A stretch of DNA of 64,000 bases, taken from positions 27,474-91,473 of the forward strand of contig NZ_AUGP01000004.1 of NCBI RefSeq assembly GCF_000422725.1, in the 5' to 3' direction. The notes below the pieces were generated by a model that saw only the letters and a list, made by a program, of their open reading frames with translations, had not been told where the DNA came from and made no database searches. The DNA is from Flavobacterium subsaxonicum WB 4.1-42 = DSM 21790. Lineage in GTDB: Bacteria > Bacteroidota > Bacteroidia > Flavobacteriales > Flavobacteriaceae. Position numbers and translations under genes: made by a program. This document shows positions 50,728 through 61,400 of this stretch, piece by piece (the first letter of the stretch is position 1; every line of letters begins with the position of its first letter).

Positions 50728-51672
50728 ATGAATAGCGGTAACAGCAGGAAAGGCGGCGCAGGCAGAGGGGGCAATGACAGGAAAAAAAGCGGGTCTCCGT
50801 CTAAACCACTTAATAAAACAAGAAAACCGGCAGCCAAACCAAAGGCTGATGCCGAAGGGGCAGGGGCTGCACCTAAAAAAGCGGGCTTTGTAAAAGTTAC
50901 ACCCGGTTTTGAAAGAAAACAGGCAGAGCGCAAACCGGCTGCTCCTAAAAAGCCATCTAACCCGGATGAGCTTAGGTTAAACAAATACATATCTAACTCT
51001 GGCGCATGTTCGCGCAGGGATGCCGATATTTACATAAAATCAGGTAACGTTAAGGTTAACGGCGTTGTGGTTACAGAAATGGGTCACAGGGTTAAACTTA
51101 CCGATAAGGTAGATTTTGATGGCGTAACCCTTATGCCGGAGAAAAAAGAATACCTGTTGCTTAACAAGCCTAAAAACTTTAGTACCAGTGGCGATGGCGA
51201 TGCCGATATGCGCAACGTTATGGAGCTTATTCGCGGTGCCAGTAAAGGTAACCTGCAGCCTGTAGGCCGTATGGATAAAAACACTACCGGGCTTCTTATT
51301 TTTACTAACGATACCGATATGATACGTAAGTTTGGCCTGCCAAACCAAAAATCATTTAAAATATACCAGGTTACTTTAGATAAGAACCTTAAGTTTGAAG
51401 ATCTTGAAAAAATTGCAGGAGGCGTTCAGTTAGATGGTCACCGCCTGTTTGTAGACGAGATTAGCTACATTGAAGAACAACCTAAGACTGAAGTGGGTAT
51501 TAAACTTCGCACACAAAACATAAAAGTGGTTCGTGCTATATTCGAGTCGTTTAAGTACGATGTTCTTAAGGTAGACCGTGTATCTTACGCCGGGCTTACT
51601 AAAAAGAACCTGCCACGTGGTAACTACAGGTTCTTAACAGAACAGGAAGTTATAAACCTTAAAAATATTTAA
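50728..51672 (+). CDS. 23S rRNA pseudouridine synthase, RluB/RsuA type
   Basis: The 314-residue enzyme has a basic, disordered N-terminal tail (about 1-75, rich in Lys, Pro, Ala, Gly), an S4 RNA-binding domain (about 78-140, LRLNKYISNSGACSRRDAD) and a pseudouridine synthase domain with the catalytic Asp in PVGRMDKNTTGLL near residue 180. RluB/RsuA members modify 23S or 16S rRNA; the exact site cannot be read from sequence. Its stop TAA shares its last base with the next ATG. Confidence 0.93.
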   Translation: MNSGNSRKGGAGRGGNDRKKSGSPSKPLNKTRKPAAKPKADAEGAGAAPKKAGFVKVTPGFERKQAERKPAAPKKPSNPDELRLNKYISNSGACSRRDADIYIKSGNVKVNGVVVTEMGHRVKLTDKVDFDGVTLMPEKKEYLLLNKPKNFSTSGDGDADMRNVMELIRGASKGNLQPVGRMDKNTTGLLIFTNDTDMIRKFGLPNQKSFKIYQVTLDKNLKFEDLEKIAGGVQLDGHRLFVDEISYIEEQPKTEVGIKLRTQNIKVVRAIFESFKYDVLKVDRVSYAGLTKKNLPRGNYRFLTEQEVINLKNI

Positions 51673-52034
51673 TGGAACCAAGGGATATAGAATACATTGC
51701 CATGCAGTGGTTTGAGGCGTTTAACAATAAACAGCTTGATAAATTACTGGATTTGTATGCTTACGATGCCGAACATTTTAGCCCGAAGCTTAAAGTAAGG
51801 AAACCCGAAACAAACGGACTTGTAAAAGGCCATGCCGCTATGCGCGAATGGTGGCAGGATGCTTTTAACAGGCTGCCTACGTTACAGTACAAGGTTAAAA
51901 CCCTTACGGCGAATAACTACCGCGTTTTTAGCGAATACATTCGGATTGTAGAGGGCGAAGAAGATATGCTGGTTGCCGAAGTGTTTGATGTTAACAATGG
52001 CAAAATAGTATTTTCCCGCGTTTACCACGGCTAA
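51672..52034 (+). CDS. NTF2-like (SnoaL-type) protein
   Basis: This 120-residue protein begins with a helix (IAMQWFEAFNNKQLDKLLDLYAYDAE), then a cone-like beta sheet, the nuclear-transport-factor-2 fold used for steroid-isomerase-like enzymes and small ligand binders. Catalytic residues cannot be named. It overlaps the pseudouridine synthase gene by one base and ends the operon, with a terminator just after. Confidence 0.88.
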   Translation: MEPRDIEYIAMQWFEAFNNKQLDKLLDLYAYDAEHFSPKLKVRKPETNGLVKGHAAMREWWQDAFNRLPTLQYKVKTLTANNYRVFSEYIRIVEGEEDMLVAEVFDVNNGKIVFSRVYHG

Positions 52035-52056
52035 ATTTAAATTTACAGATGATATA

Positions 52057-52088
52057 AAAAATGCCCACGCTTAGCGTGGGCATTTTTG
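52057..52088. terminator. Bidirectional terminator
   Basis: A 14-bp perfect stem (52057-52070 with 52074-52087) with A and T runs lies between the NTF2-like and peptidase genes, which converge. Confidence 0.92.
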
Positions 52089-52090
52089 TT

Positions 52091-54250
52091 TTAATCTAAC
52101 ATTTTAGTGTTTTGCAGCTGCGGGGTTTTCTTTTCGAGTCCCCTTTTGCGTAGCAAAGGCTCAATAGAGGGTTTTGCGCCCCTAAAAGCTTCATACATCA
52201 GTTGAGGGTCGCCGGTGCCGCCACGCTCCAGTATGTTTGTCCTAAAGGCTTTTGCGGTGTTCTTATCAAACAACGATGTGCTCCTGAAGGCTTCAAAAGC
52301 ATCGGTATCCAGTACGCCGCTCCATATATAGCTGTAATACCCGGCCGAATACCCACCACTAAAAATATGGTTGTAATAGGTGCTCCTGTAACGGGGAATG
52401 ATAGACGGTATAAGCCCAAGCTTTTTCATGGCTTCTTCTTCAAATGGTGCCACGTTTTGGGTAAGGTCTTCGGTGCGCGAGTGGTAATCCAGGTCCAGGT
52501 AGCTTGCCGCAAGGTATTCAACCGTAGCAAAGCCCTGATCGAAAGTAGCCGACTCCTGTAGCTTAGTAATCAGCTCATCCGGAATAACCGCTCCTGTTTT
52601 GTAATGTTTGGCATACAGCTTAAGCACTTCGGGTTCGGCAGCCCAGTTTTCCATAACCTGAGAGGGTAGTTCAACAAAATCGGTAGGTACATTGGTGCCC
52701 GCCAGGCTCACGTAGTTAACATTGCTAAGCAGGCCATGCAGGGCGTGCCCAAACTCGTGGAAAAACGTAGTGGTTTCATCAAAAGTAAGCAGCGCAGGGG
52801 TGTTGCCGGTAGGTTTTGTAAAGTTACACACTATAGAGATAATCGGCGCAATGCGTTTACCGTCCTGCATTTTCTGGTCACGGTACGATGTCATCCACGC
52901 ACCACCTGATTTACTTGCTCTCGGATAAAAATCCATGTATAAAATACCCACAAGCTTGCCATCGGCCTCGGTAACTTCCCAGGCGGTTACATCTTTTTGG
53001 TACACCGGTACATCTTTAAGCTGCTTAAATTTAAGTCCGTATAAATTTCCGGCAACGGTAAAAATACCCTCACGCACATTGTCAAGGCTAAAATAAGGCT
53101 TTATCTCCTGCTCGTCCAGGTTGTAGCGCTGCTTGCGTATTTTCTCAGTATAATACCTCCAGTCATACGGCTGCACGGCATCGTTAATGCCGTCGGCAAC
53201 CATAAGCTTTTTAATATCGGCTTCTTCGGCTTTAGCCTTTTCAAGGGCAGGCTTCCAAAGTTGGTCTAACAGCTCATACACCCTTTCCGGTGTTTTAGCC
53301 ATGCGCTCTTCCAACACAAAATGGGCGTGGCTTTTATAGCCTAACAAGTGTGCTTTTTCGGCACGCAGGTTAGTAAGCTGTATTACATTAATACGGTTAT
53401 CGGTCGCGTTGCCGTTGTTGCCGCGGTTCTGGTAGGCCGTCCATATTTTTTTTCGGAGTTCGCGGTTATCGGCATATTGCAAAAACGGCATCACGCTGGC
53501 GTTTTGCAAGGTAAACAGCCATTTGCCGTCTTTACCCTTAGCCTTGGCATCATCGGCGGCAGCGGCAATAGCCTCCTGCGGCAGGCCGGCAAGGTCTTTT
53601 TTATCCGATACTACCAACTCAAAACTATTTGTTTCGGCCAGTACATTATCGCCAAATTTCAGGGCAATAACGGCCAGTTCTTCGTTAATTTTTCTAAGGC
53701 GGTCTTTCTGGTCGTCGTTAAGGTTGGCGCCGCTCCTAACAAAAGCCTTATATTTCTTTTCCAGCAGCTTTGCCTCTTCGCGGTTCAGCTTAAATCCAAT
53801 CTGGTTATCCCACACACTTTTAACGCGGGTAAACAGTTTTTGGTTCAGATAAATATCATCATAATGTTTAGAAAGGGCAGGGGCCATTTCCTGCGCAAGG
53901 GCCTGCATCTCGGGGTTGGTGTTGGCCGATGTTAAATTTTCGAACACCATAACAATGCGGGTAAGCAGCGTGCCGGTATTTTCTAAGGCAACAATGGTAT
54001 TTTTAAAGTTAGGCTGCTCGTGGCTGTTGGCAATGGCATCTATTTCGCCCTGCTGTATGCGCATAGCCTCCTGCAGGGCAGGCTTATAATGTTCGGTCTT
54101 AATTTCGTTAAACGGCGGGGCGCCATAAGGGGTATCCCAAGTGGCTAATAAAGGGTTGTCTTCACCTATGCTCCCGGCTTTATTTTCTCTGTGGCACGAC
54201 ATAAATATACTGGCTGTTAGGGTTAAAATAAGTGTTGTTGTTTTGTTCAT
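52091..54250 (-). CDS. M3-family metallopeptidase (peptidyl-dipeptidase Dcp-like), lipoprotein
   Basis: The 719-residue protein has a lipoprotein signal (residues 1-18, SIFMSCHRE) and a thimet-oligopeptidase-type domain with the zinc motif HEFGHALHG near residue 500, followed by the Glu ligand region and ELPSQVMENWA. Dcp removes C-terminal dipeptides; oligopeptidase A is the close alternative. A lipid anchor would place it in the periplasm. Monocistronic, with a 161-base gap to the AsmA-like gene, which is divergent. Confidence 0.93.
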   Translation of the reverse strand: MNKTTTLILTLTASIFMSCHRENKAGSIGEDNPLLATWDTPYGAPPFNEIKTEHYKPALQEAMRIQQGEIDAIANSHEQPNFKNTIVALENTGTLLTRIVMVFENLTSANTNPEMQALAQEMAPALSKHYDDIYLNQKLFTRVKSVWDNQIGFKLNREEAKLLEKKYKAFVRSGANLNDDQKDRLRKINEELAVIALKFGDNVLAETNSFELVVSDKKDLAGLPQEAIAAAADDAKAKGKDGKWLFTLQNASVMPFLQYADNRELRKKIWTAYQNRGNNGNATDNRINVIQLTNLRAEKAHLLGYKSHAHFVLEERMAKTPERVYELLDQLWKPALEKAKAEEADIKKLMVADGINDAVQPYDWRYYTEKIRKQRYNLDEQEIKPYFSLDNVREGIFTVAGNLYGLKFKQLKDVPVYQKDVTAWEVTEADGKLVGILYMDFYPRASKSGGAWMTSYRDQKMQDGKRIAPIISIVCNFTKPTGNTPALLTFDETTTFFHEFGHALHGLLSNVNYVSLAGTNVPTDFVELPSQVMENWAAEPEVLKLYAKHYKTGAVIPDELITKLQESATFDQGFATVEYLAASYLDLDYHSRTEDLTQNVAPFEEEAMKKLGLIPSIIPRYRSTYYNHIFSGGYSAGYYSYIWSGVLDTDAFEAFRSTSLFDKNTAKAFRTNILERGGTGDPQLMYEAFRGAKPSIEPLLRKRGLEKKTPQLQNTKMLD

Positions 54251-54411
54251 GCTTTAATATTTGCTCATTATTGTAAAGTTATCTTTTATAACCCGTAATG
54301 CCAAATATATACTGCAATAAAAGGCCTTTATATTAATGCTAAGTTAAATAGAATAAGATATTAAGACTAAAATACTAATTTTAAAATTAAGAATTTTATT
54401 ACTTTTATAGC

Positions 54412-57246
54412 ATGAAGATACGCGCAAAAAAAATAGCCTTAGGATTTTTAAAATGGACCGGTATTTTTATTGCGTTCATACTACTGCTCATGTTTCTAAT
54501 CCCGCTACTATTTCCGGGACAAGTAAGCGAGCAGGTTAAAAAAATAGCCAACAAGAGTTTGGCAGGCGAGCTTAATTTCTCTAAATCAAAACTGTCGTTC
54601 TTTACGCACTTTCCGTCGTTAACGGTGGCGCTGGACGATTTTTCCCTAAAAGGATCGGTGCCTTATGCCAACGATACGCTGCTAAAGGCAGACCAGGTGG
54701 CCTTTGGCATAAACCTTAAACGCCTTATTTTTGATAATGAGGTTAAGATAGACGAACTTTATGTTAACGATGCCCTTATTAACGTAATGGTTAACGAGAA
54801 AGGCCAGGCCAACTATAACGTATATGTATCTGAAGACAAACAGCCCAAAGACCCTAACGCCGAAGGCCCTGCCATTAGGCTGGACCGTATCGATTTTGAA
54901 AACTGCCATATAAAATATAACGACCTTTCGGCCAAGATACTCGTAGATGCACACGGGTTTAATTATGTGGGCAAGGGCGACCTTAGCGAAGATGTATTTG
55001 ATTTGCGAACCGATGCTAATATCGATTCCATCGACTTTTCGTATGCCAATACGTATTACCTTCAGAAAAAAGAATTGCATGCCGACCTGATTACGCGTAT
55101 TAACACCAATGCGTTATCGTTTATACTACAAAAAAACGAGCTTAAGATAAACGAGCTTCCGCTGGAATTTACAGGTGTGTTTACCATCCTTGCCGATGGT
55201 TATAAGATTGATATTGATGCTGCATCAGAAAATACTACGCTTAAAGACCTGATATCGGTAATGCCGCCGGAATATCTAAGCTGGGCTAAAGATACCGAGA
55301 TTGATGGCCGTGCCGATTTGCTTTTCAGGTTCAAGGGGCGCTATAATGCCGCTAAAAACCAACAGCCCGATCTTGGCTTTAAGTTAAAAGTGCGCGATGG
55401 CGGTGTGGTATATAAAGGCGCACCGGCTAAGCTGACCGATTTCCAGATGGACCTTGCGGCTTTTTTACCGGCGCTTGATGTTAACAGGCTTAAGATAAAC
55501 CTTAAAAAGTTTGACTTTAAAGTAGGCGATAAAGATTATTTTAAGGCTATGGTGCAAACCCAGGGCATGACCGATATGGCTGTTAAGGCTAAAATTAAAG
55601 GCACGCTCGATTTGCAATTGCTTGATGCTGCCATTGGCCTGCCCAACATGGATCTTAAAGGTATGCTAAGGGCAGACATTACAGCTAACGGTAATTATAA
55701 TGCCGAGAAAAAATTGTTCCCTAAAACCAAAGGGGGTATTAACCTGCAGAACGGCTGGCTTAAAACCGATTATTACCCTAACCCAATTACCGATATTACT
55801 ATTGTAACCAATGTAATTAACACCAACGGAACCTTTCAGGACTTAAAGGTGGCTATTACGCCGGCATCGTTTGTGTTTGAGGGTAACCCGGTATATGTAA
55901 ATGCAACGCTATCTGATTTTGACGACCTGTTTTACGATGCCAAAATTAAGGGCGAGCTAAACATTGGCAGGATCTATAAAGTGTTTCAGCAAAAAGGGCT
56001 GGACGTTACCGGCTACGCCAAGGCCGATCTGTCGCTTAAAGGTAGGCAGAGTTATGCCACAACCGGGCAGTACAGCAAACTGAACAATAAGGGCACGCTG
56101 GTGCTAAAAGATATCAAAACAACATCAGAATTATTCCCAAAACCGTTTTTTGTGAATGAAGGTTATTTTTCGTTCCACAACGAGAAAATGAATTTTGATA
56201 AGTTTATAGCACACTACGGCAAATCAGATTTTGCCATGAACGGCTACCTGCTTAATACCATCAACTACTTTTTAGAGTCGCATGGCACGTTGAGCGGTAA
56301 CTTCAACTTAAAATCGAAGCTTATTAACGTAGATGAGTTTATGACGCTTAAAGAAGGCGAGAACACCGACAGGAAAGTAGAGGTGGAGCAGGTTAAGGCA
56401 CAAAACCCTAAAATGAGTGGAGTAGTGGCTGTGCCAACCAATCTTAACGTGTCGCTTATTGCCAATGCCGATAAAGTAGAATACACCGGGCTTACACTAA
56501 ACAAGCTAATTGGCAAGGTGGCAGTAAGCAAAGGGAAAATAACCCTCGAAAAAACAACCTTTAATATTATAGACTGCGTTGTGGGCATAGATGCCGCTTA
56601 CGATGATGAGTCGGCTACGGCGGCCAACTTTGATGCGCATTTTACCGCAAAAGACTTTAATGTAAAAAGGGCGTATAACGAGATTCCATTATTTCATGAA
56701 TTGGTTACCGCGGCCGAAAAAGCAGAGGGTATAATATCTATAGACTACAAAATTAAAGGCGACCTGGATGGTAATATGGGGCCTATTTACGAATCGCTGG
56801 AAGGTGGCGGAACGGTATCGGTACGCGATGTTAAGGTAAGCGGCCTTAAAATGTTTAACGTTATAAGCAGCAAGACCGGCCAGGATGGTTTAGATAACCC
56901 TAATATTAAAGGTATAGACATTAAAACCACTATAGATAATAATGTTATACGTATAGAGCCTTTTACATTTAAGATAGCCGTTTTCAGGCCAACCATAAAA
57001 GGTACCACCACGTTTGATGGCCTGTTAGATATACGTGTGCGTTTAGGCCTGCCGCCAGGAGGGTTAATAGGTATACCTATAGTAGTAACCGGTACGCACT
57101 CAGATCCTAAAATAAAAGTGTTCAGCAAAACCGGCCAAAAAATAGAAGAGGCTAAGTATAACGAAAAAACCAACACCGTTATAAAAGAAGAAAAACGCGA
57201 AAACCCAACCCGGGATGATAGCGGCGAAAAAATACAAGGCAATTAA
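54412..57246 (+). CDS. AsmA-family protein
   Basis: This 944-residue protein has one N-terminal membrane segment (about 13-35) and a long periplasmic part made of repeating beta-strand units: the AsmA N-terminal region (FPSLTVALDDFSLKG) and the AsmA-like C-terminal region (about 780-910, VSGLKMFNVISSK, DGLLDIRVRLGLPPGG). AsmA-like proteins bridge inner and outer membranes and move phospholipids. The last 40 residues are charged and low in complexity. Single gene with a terminator. Confidence 0.9.
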   Translation: MKIRAKKIALGFLKWTGIFIAFILLLMFLIPLLFPGQVSEQVKKIANKSLAGELNFSKSKLSFFTHFPSLTVALDDFSLKGSVPYANDTLLKADQVAFGINLKRLIFDNEVKIDELYVNDALINVMVNEKGQANYNVYVSEDKQPKDPNAEGPAIRLDRIDFENCHIKYNDLSAKILVDAHGFNYVGKGDLSEDVFDLRTDANIDSIDFSYANTYYLQKKELHADLITRINTNALSFILQKNELKINELPLEFTGVFTILADGYKIDIDAASENTTLKDLISVMPPEYLSWAKDTEIDGRADLLFRFKGRYNAAKNQQPDLGFKLKVRDGGVVYKGAPAKLTDFQMDLAAFLPALDVNRLKINLKKFDFKVGDKDYFKAMVQTQGMTDMAVKAKIKGTLDLQLLDAAIGLPNMDLKGMLRADITANGNYNAEKKLFPKTKGGINLQNGWLKTDYYPNPITDITIVTNVINTNGTFQDLKVAITPASFVFEGNPVYVNATLSDFDDLFYDAKIKGELNIGRIYKVFQQKGLDVTGYAKADLSLKGRQSYATTGQYSKLNNKGTLVLKDIKTTSELFPKPFFVNEGYFSFHNEKMNFDKFIAHYGKSDFAMNGYLLNTINYFLESHGTLSGNFNLKSKLINVDEFMTLKEGENTDRKVEVEQVKAQNPKMSGVVAVPTNLNVSLIANADKVEYTGLTLNKLIGKVAVSKGKITLEKTTFNIIDCVVGIDAAYDDESATAANFDAHFTAKDFNVKRAYNEIPLFHELVTAAEKAEGIISIDYKIKGDLDGNMGPIYESLEGGGTVSVRDVKVSGLKMFNVISSKTGQDGLDNPNIKGIDIKTTIDNNVIRIEPFTFKIAVFRPTIKGTTTFDGLLDIRVRLGLPPGGLIGIPIVVTGTHSDPKIKVFSKTGQKIEEAKYNEKTNTVIKEEKRENPTRDDSGEKIQGN

Positions 57247-57277
57247 ACAAAAATCCCGCTCATGGCGGGATTTTTTT
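57247..57277. terminator. Terminator between AsmA-like and NifU genes
   Basis: A perfect 9-bp stem (57251-57259 with 57265-57273) has seven T to the right, serving the plus-strand gene; the A run at left gives weaker support for the minus strand. Confidence 0.88.
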
Positions 57278-57282
57278 GTGTG

Positions 57283-58182
57283 TTAGGCGTTTATGGCCTC
57301 AACCTTAATATCATTATCGTTAAGCATATCCTTAAGCATGTTCTCTATACCGCTTTTAAGGGTAAAGGTGCTCGATGGGCATCCGCTGCAGGCGCCCTGC
57401 AAAACCACCTTAACACGTTTATCGGCTTCATCATAACTTTCAAAAGCAATGTTGCCACCATCGGCCTGAACCGCCGGCTTAACATACTCCTCTAAAATAT
57501 TAATTATTTTTTGCGATGTAACATCCAATGCGTCAAAATAAGCTTCCTGCTGTTTTTCGGCCTGTGGCAGTTTTTGTATAACAGACTCGTCTATAACCGG
57601 GTTGCCGTTTTCCAGGTACACCTTAATAAAAGAGCGAACTTCGGGCGTAACCTCGTCCCACTCATTAACAGCATACTTGGTTATCGAAATATAATTCTCG
57701 TCTATAAAAACTTCTTTTACAAAAGGAAATTTAAAGAGCTCTTTAGCCAGTGGCGATGCTGCCGTGTCATCAATATTCTTAAACTCGGCGCTGGTTTTGG
57801 TCAGCAGCTTGTTGGCAACAAATTTAAGTACCGATGGGTTAGGGGTGCTCTCTACATAAACGGTAGCAGGCAGTTTCTTTTTTGTTTCTTCGGTTTCCTG
57901 AACAATAATACCGCCAGTGTTTACAAACTCTTCAATTTGTGCGGCAACATCGTCCTGTACATCGGGCCACTCTACAATAGAGTATTTTTCTATACCTACA
58001 AAATTGCCCGATATGTAAACGGTTTTTACAAACGGCAGGTAAAACAATTGGCGTGCAAGGGGCGAGGTTGCGGTATCGTCTATATTTTTAAATTCGTAAT
58101 TGCCTTTCTGGGCAACAAAATCGCTGAACTCGAATTTTATGATAGCGGCGTTTTGGGTGGGCCTTATAGTTACTTTTTCCAT
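57283..58182 (-). CDS. NifU-like Fe-S scaffold with two Nfu N-terminal domains
   Basis: The 299-residue protein has two Nfu N-terminal domains in tandem (about 8-95 and 110-195; both contain FKNIDDTA-SPLA and the PFVK element) and a C-terminal NifU domain (about 220-297) with the cluster-binding GACSGCPSST motif. Nfu proteins carry 4Fe-4S clusters to target enzymes. The tandem N-domain form is, as far as I recall, usual in Bacteroidota. Divergent from the giant surface protein gene. Confidence 0.94.
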   Translation of the reverse strand: MEKVTIRPTQNAAIIKFEFSDFVAQKGNYEFKNIDDTATSPLARQLFYLPFVKTVYISGNFVGIEKYSIVEWPDVQDDVAAQIEEFVNTGGIIVQETEETKKKLPATVYVESTPNPSVLKFVANKLLTKTSAEFKNIDDTAASPLAKELFKFPFVKEVFIDENYISITKYAVNEWDEVTPEVRSFIKVYLENGNPVIDESVIQKLPQAEKQQEAYFDALDVTSQKIINILEEYVKPAVQADGGNIAFESYDEADKRVKVVLQGACSGCPSSTFTLKSGIENMLKDMLNDNDIKVEAINA

Positions 58183-58439
58183 GATTCTAAAATTTATGCA
58201 AAATTAGCATAAAAAAAATTAAACAGGCAGGTAGGGTATTTATTCATTAACTTGTTATTCTGTAGTAAAAAGGATGAATAAGTTATTTATCTCTTACAAT
58301 TTAATTTAATTTGTGATTTTTTAAAATTTAACAGCTTAAAATATATACTAATATCTATATTTGGGAATTTTATACCCTAACATTTTGTTAAGATATATTT
58401 AATAGTTTTTAACTATCGGAGTACTTTAAAATTTGCTAT
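58183..58439. other. A/T-rich divergent promoter region
   Basis: No gene is seen. A TATATTTG box at 58356-58363 (TAnnTTTG form) lies 77 bases before the surface-protein start; no -33 TTG is found at the usual spacing. The rest is A/T-rich without visible repeats. Confidence 0.5.
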
Positions 58440-61400
58440 ATGAGGAAACTACTACTAACCTTGCTTTTGTTTTTAGGATCTTTGGGCGTTTTCGCCCAAT
58501 CAGACGTTGTTGTATTTAGCAACAATCCTAACATGACGTATGTTGCCGGCGAAACAATGACCTTTACGGTTATGGTAACCAACAACGGGCCACAGGCTGC
58601 CTTAAACGTGGCTGTCTTTTTCCCAATTCCAACCGGTATTCCAATCCCGGCGGGTGTTACCAAATTCTGGTGGACGGGCAGTAACGGCTCTGCCGGTACC
58701 AACGTACAGTTAAACAACACCATACCAACGTTAAATGTTAACCAAACGGTTACTTATACTATTAATATTAAGATACCTGATGAGTACACCCTGCCGATAG
58801 ACCCGGTTCAGGTAACGTACGCAACACGATCTGATATTGAGGTTATAAAAACAGATAACCAGGCAACCTACGAGCCCGATACCGATGTGGTATATACCAT
58901 AACGGTAGTTAACCACGGCCCGGAAGCTACAACAAAAAGCGTACAGATTACAGATGCAATACCCGCAGGTATAACCCAGTTTAGCTGGACAGGCAATGGT
59001 AATAACGGTACTAACGTTCCGTTGGTTGCGCAAACCGGTATTTTAGATGTGGGCGAAGAAGTAACCTATACTGTTACACTGCATGTGCCTGCAACCTTTA
59101 CAGGCAACCTTGTTAATACAGTATCTTATATAGCAACAGTTACAGATCCAACACCTACATGCCCTCAGTGTACTGATACAGATGTGCTTAATGCGGGTGC
59201 CAATTTAGTAGTTACAACAACCAATAACCAAACCACCTACACTGCAGGTGGTACTGCTGTTTATACCGTTACGGTAACCAATAACGGCCCGCAGGATGCA
59301 GCCGGTGTTAACGTATCTGTACCGGTGCCGGCGGGTGTAACCATAACATCGTGGACAGGTAGTAATAGTTCATCGGGCACAGGTGCTGTTGCCGATGCTG
59401 TTGGCACACTTGCCGATGGCGAATCGGTTACTTATACAATTACGGTAGCTATACCTGCAACTAAAACAGGTGCTTTATCTCTAAATGCTACGGCAACTTC
59501 TACCACTACAGATCCGGATACATCGTGCACATTATGTACCGATACTGATTTTGATGCTTCATCGGCAGATATCGTAACAACAAAAACATTAGGCTCAGGC
59601 ACTGCTTACACAGCAGGTGCTAATGCCGTTTATACAATAACCGTTCATAACAACGGCCCAACGGCAGCACAGAATGTAGTAGTATCTGATGCTGTTCCTG
59701 CCGGGCTTAATGCAGCAAATGCATACTGGACAGGTTCTAACGGTACTTTTGGTACCGGCAACCTTTTAGATACAATAGCTTTATTAGAAAACGGTGCAAC
59801 AGTAACCTATACGTTTACTATTCCTGTTCCAAGCAATTTTAGCCAGACAACCAATATAGTTAACGAGGTAACCGTAACCAGCGATACTCCAGATCCGGTT
59901 CCGGGCTGTACTACCTGTACCGTTACGGCTACGCCAAACCCTATGGCTAACCTTATAACGCTTAAAACAAACAATCAAGCGTCTTATCTTGTAAACTCAT
60001 CTACCACCTACACCATTACGGTAACCAACCCGGGCCCAAGTGATGCTTTTAACGTTGTTGTAAAAGACAACAAGCCTTACTACATAGATGTAATGACCTG
60101 GGAGGGTAACGGCACCGGTGGCAGCGGATCTTTTACAAATACAATTCCTGTATTGGCAGCCGGCGAAAGTATGACCTATACGGTGCAAATTTTTATTCCA
60201 GAAGATTATGCAAGCTTTGTGGGTAACCTTACTAATACCGCAATTATTACCAGTGGTACGCCAGACCCTATACCTGCGTGCCCGGGCTGTATTGATACAG
60301 ATACGCCACGCGGCAATTTTGTAACTACATCTAACGATCAGTACACAGTGCCTGAGTTGATAGAAGATGTACTTATAGATGTAAACTGCGTTGGTATAGA
60401 TAATGTTACATGGAGCACAGGTACTAACTATGGCTCATGGAACAATGGTATTGCTTATTTCCATGCCAATAATAGTACTTTTCCAATTTACGAAGGTGTA
60501 GTTCTTACATCTGGTAACGCAGTGCCTACTAACGGAGAAAATAATGGTGTAGATGGGCCTAACCTTCAAACTATTAGTAGTACCAACTGGCCGGGTGATG
60601 CAGATCTTCAGGCTGCTACAGGTACTAATACCGTAAGTGCATCATGGATAAAGTTTAACTTTGTACCGGTATCAGACAGCTTTAGCTTTAACTTCCTTTT
60701 CGCATCAGAAGAATATGGTAATGCAAGTTTCGAATGTAATTTTACCGATGTATTTGCATTCCTTCTTATAAACGAAACGTTAGGCGAAACAACACCTCTT
60801 AATCTTGCGGTTATACCAGAAACAACAATTCCGGTTGGTGTTACAACCATTCACCCATCTAACCCGGGTGGTTGTGGTGCGGTTAACGAAGAATATTTTG
60901 GACAATATAATACCGGTGCAGCAGCGGCTACAGCCCCAATTAACTTTAATGGGCAAACCATTATTATGCAGGCCAGTGCCGAGGTAGTGCCTAATGATAC
61001 CTACTCTATTAAACTTGCTATTGCCAATGGTAATGATGGTGCCTTAAACTCTGCCGTATTTATAGAGGCAGGTAGTTTTGATATTGGCCAGCCGCAATTA
61101 CCGCCAGATATTACATTGGGTAACGAAGCTTTACTGCTTTGCCATGGCGATACCTTTATATTAGATGCCGCCGTAGCCAACGAAGATATGTTGGTTAAAT
61201 GGAAGCAGAATGGCGAGTGGATTCTTGATGAAGATGGTGAGTTTGTAGATACAGAAACAATAACGGTTTCAGAGCCGGGTACTTATACAGTGTTAGGTTA
61301 CTTTGCTTCTAATCCAGAGTGCTTTATTTCAGATGATATTGTTATAGACTTTTATCCTGAAATAATGGCCGGAGAGCCAATTGACCTTGAGGCTTGCGGT

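Noticed and set aside
53348..53935. 195-codon plus-strand frame inside the M3 peptidase gene
   Set aside because: Antisense shadow; the minus-strand peptidase has catalytic motifs and full length.
57511..58212. 233-codon plus-strand frame over the NifU gene
   Set aside because: Antisense to a well-supported NifU gene; unnatural Phe/Tyr/Asn/Lys-rich composition.
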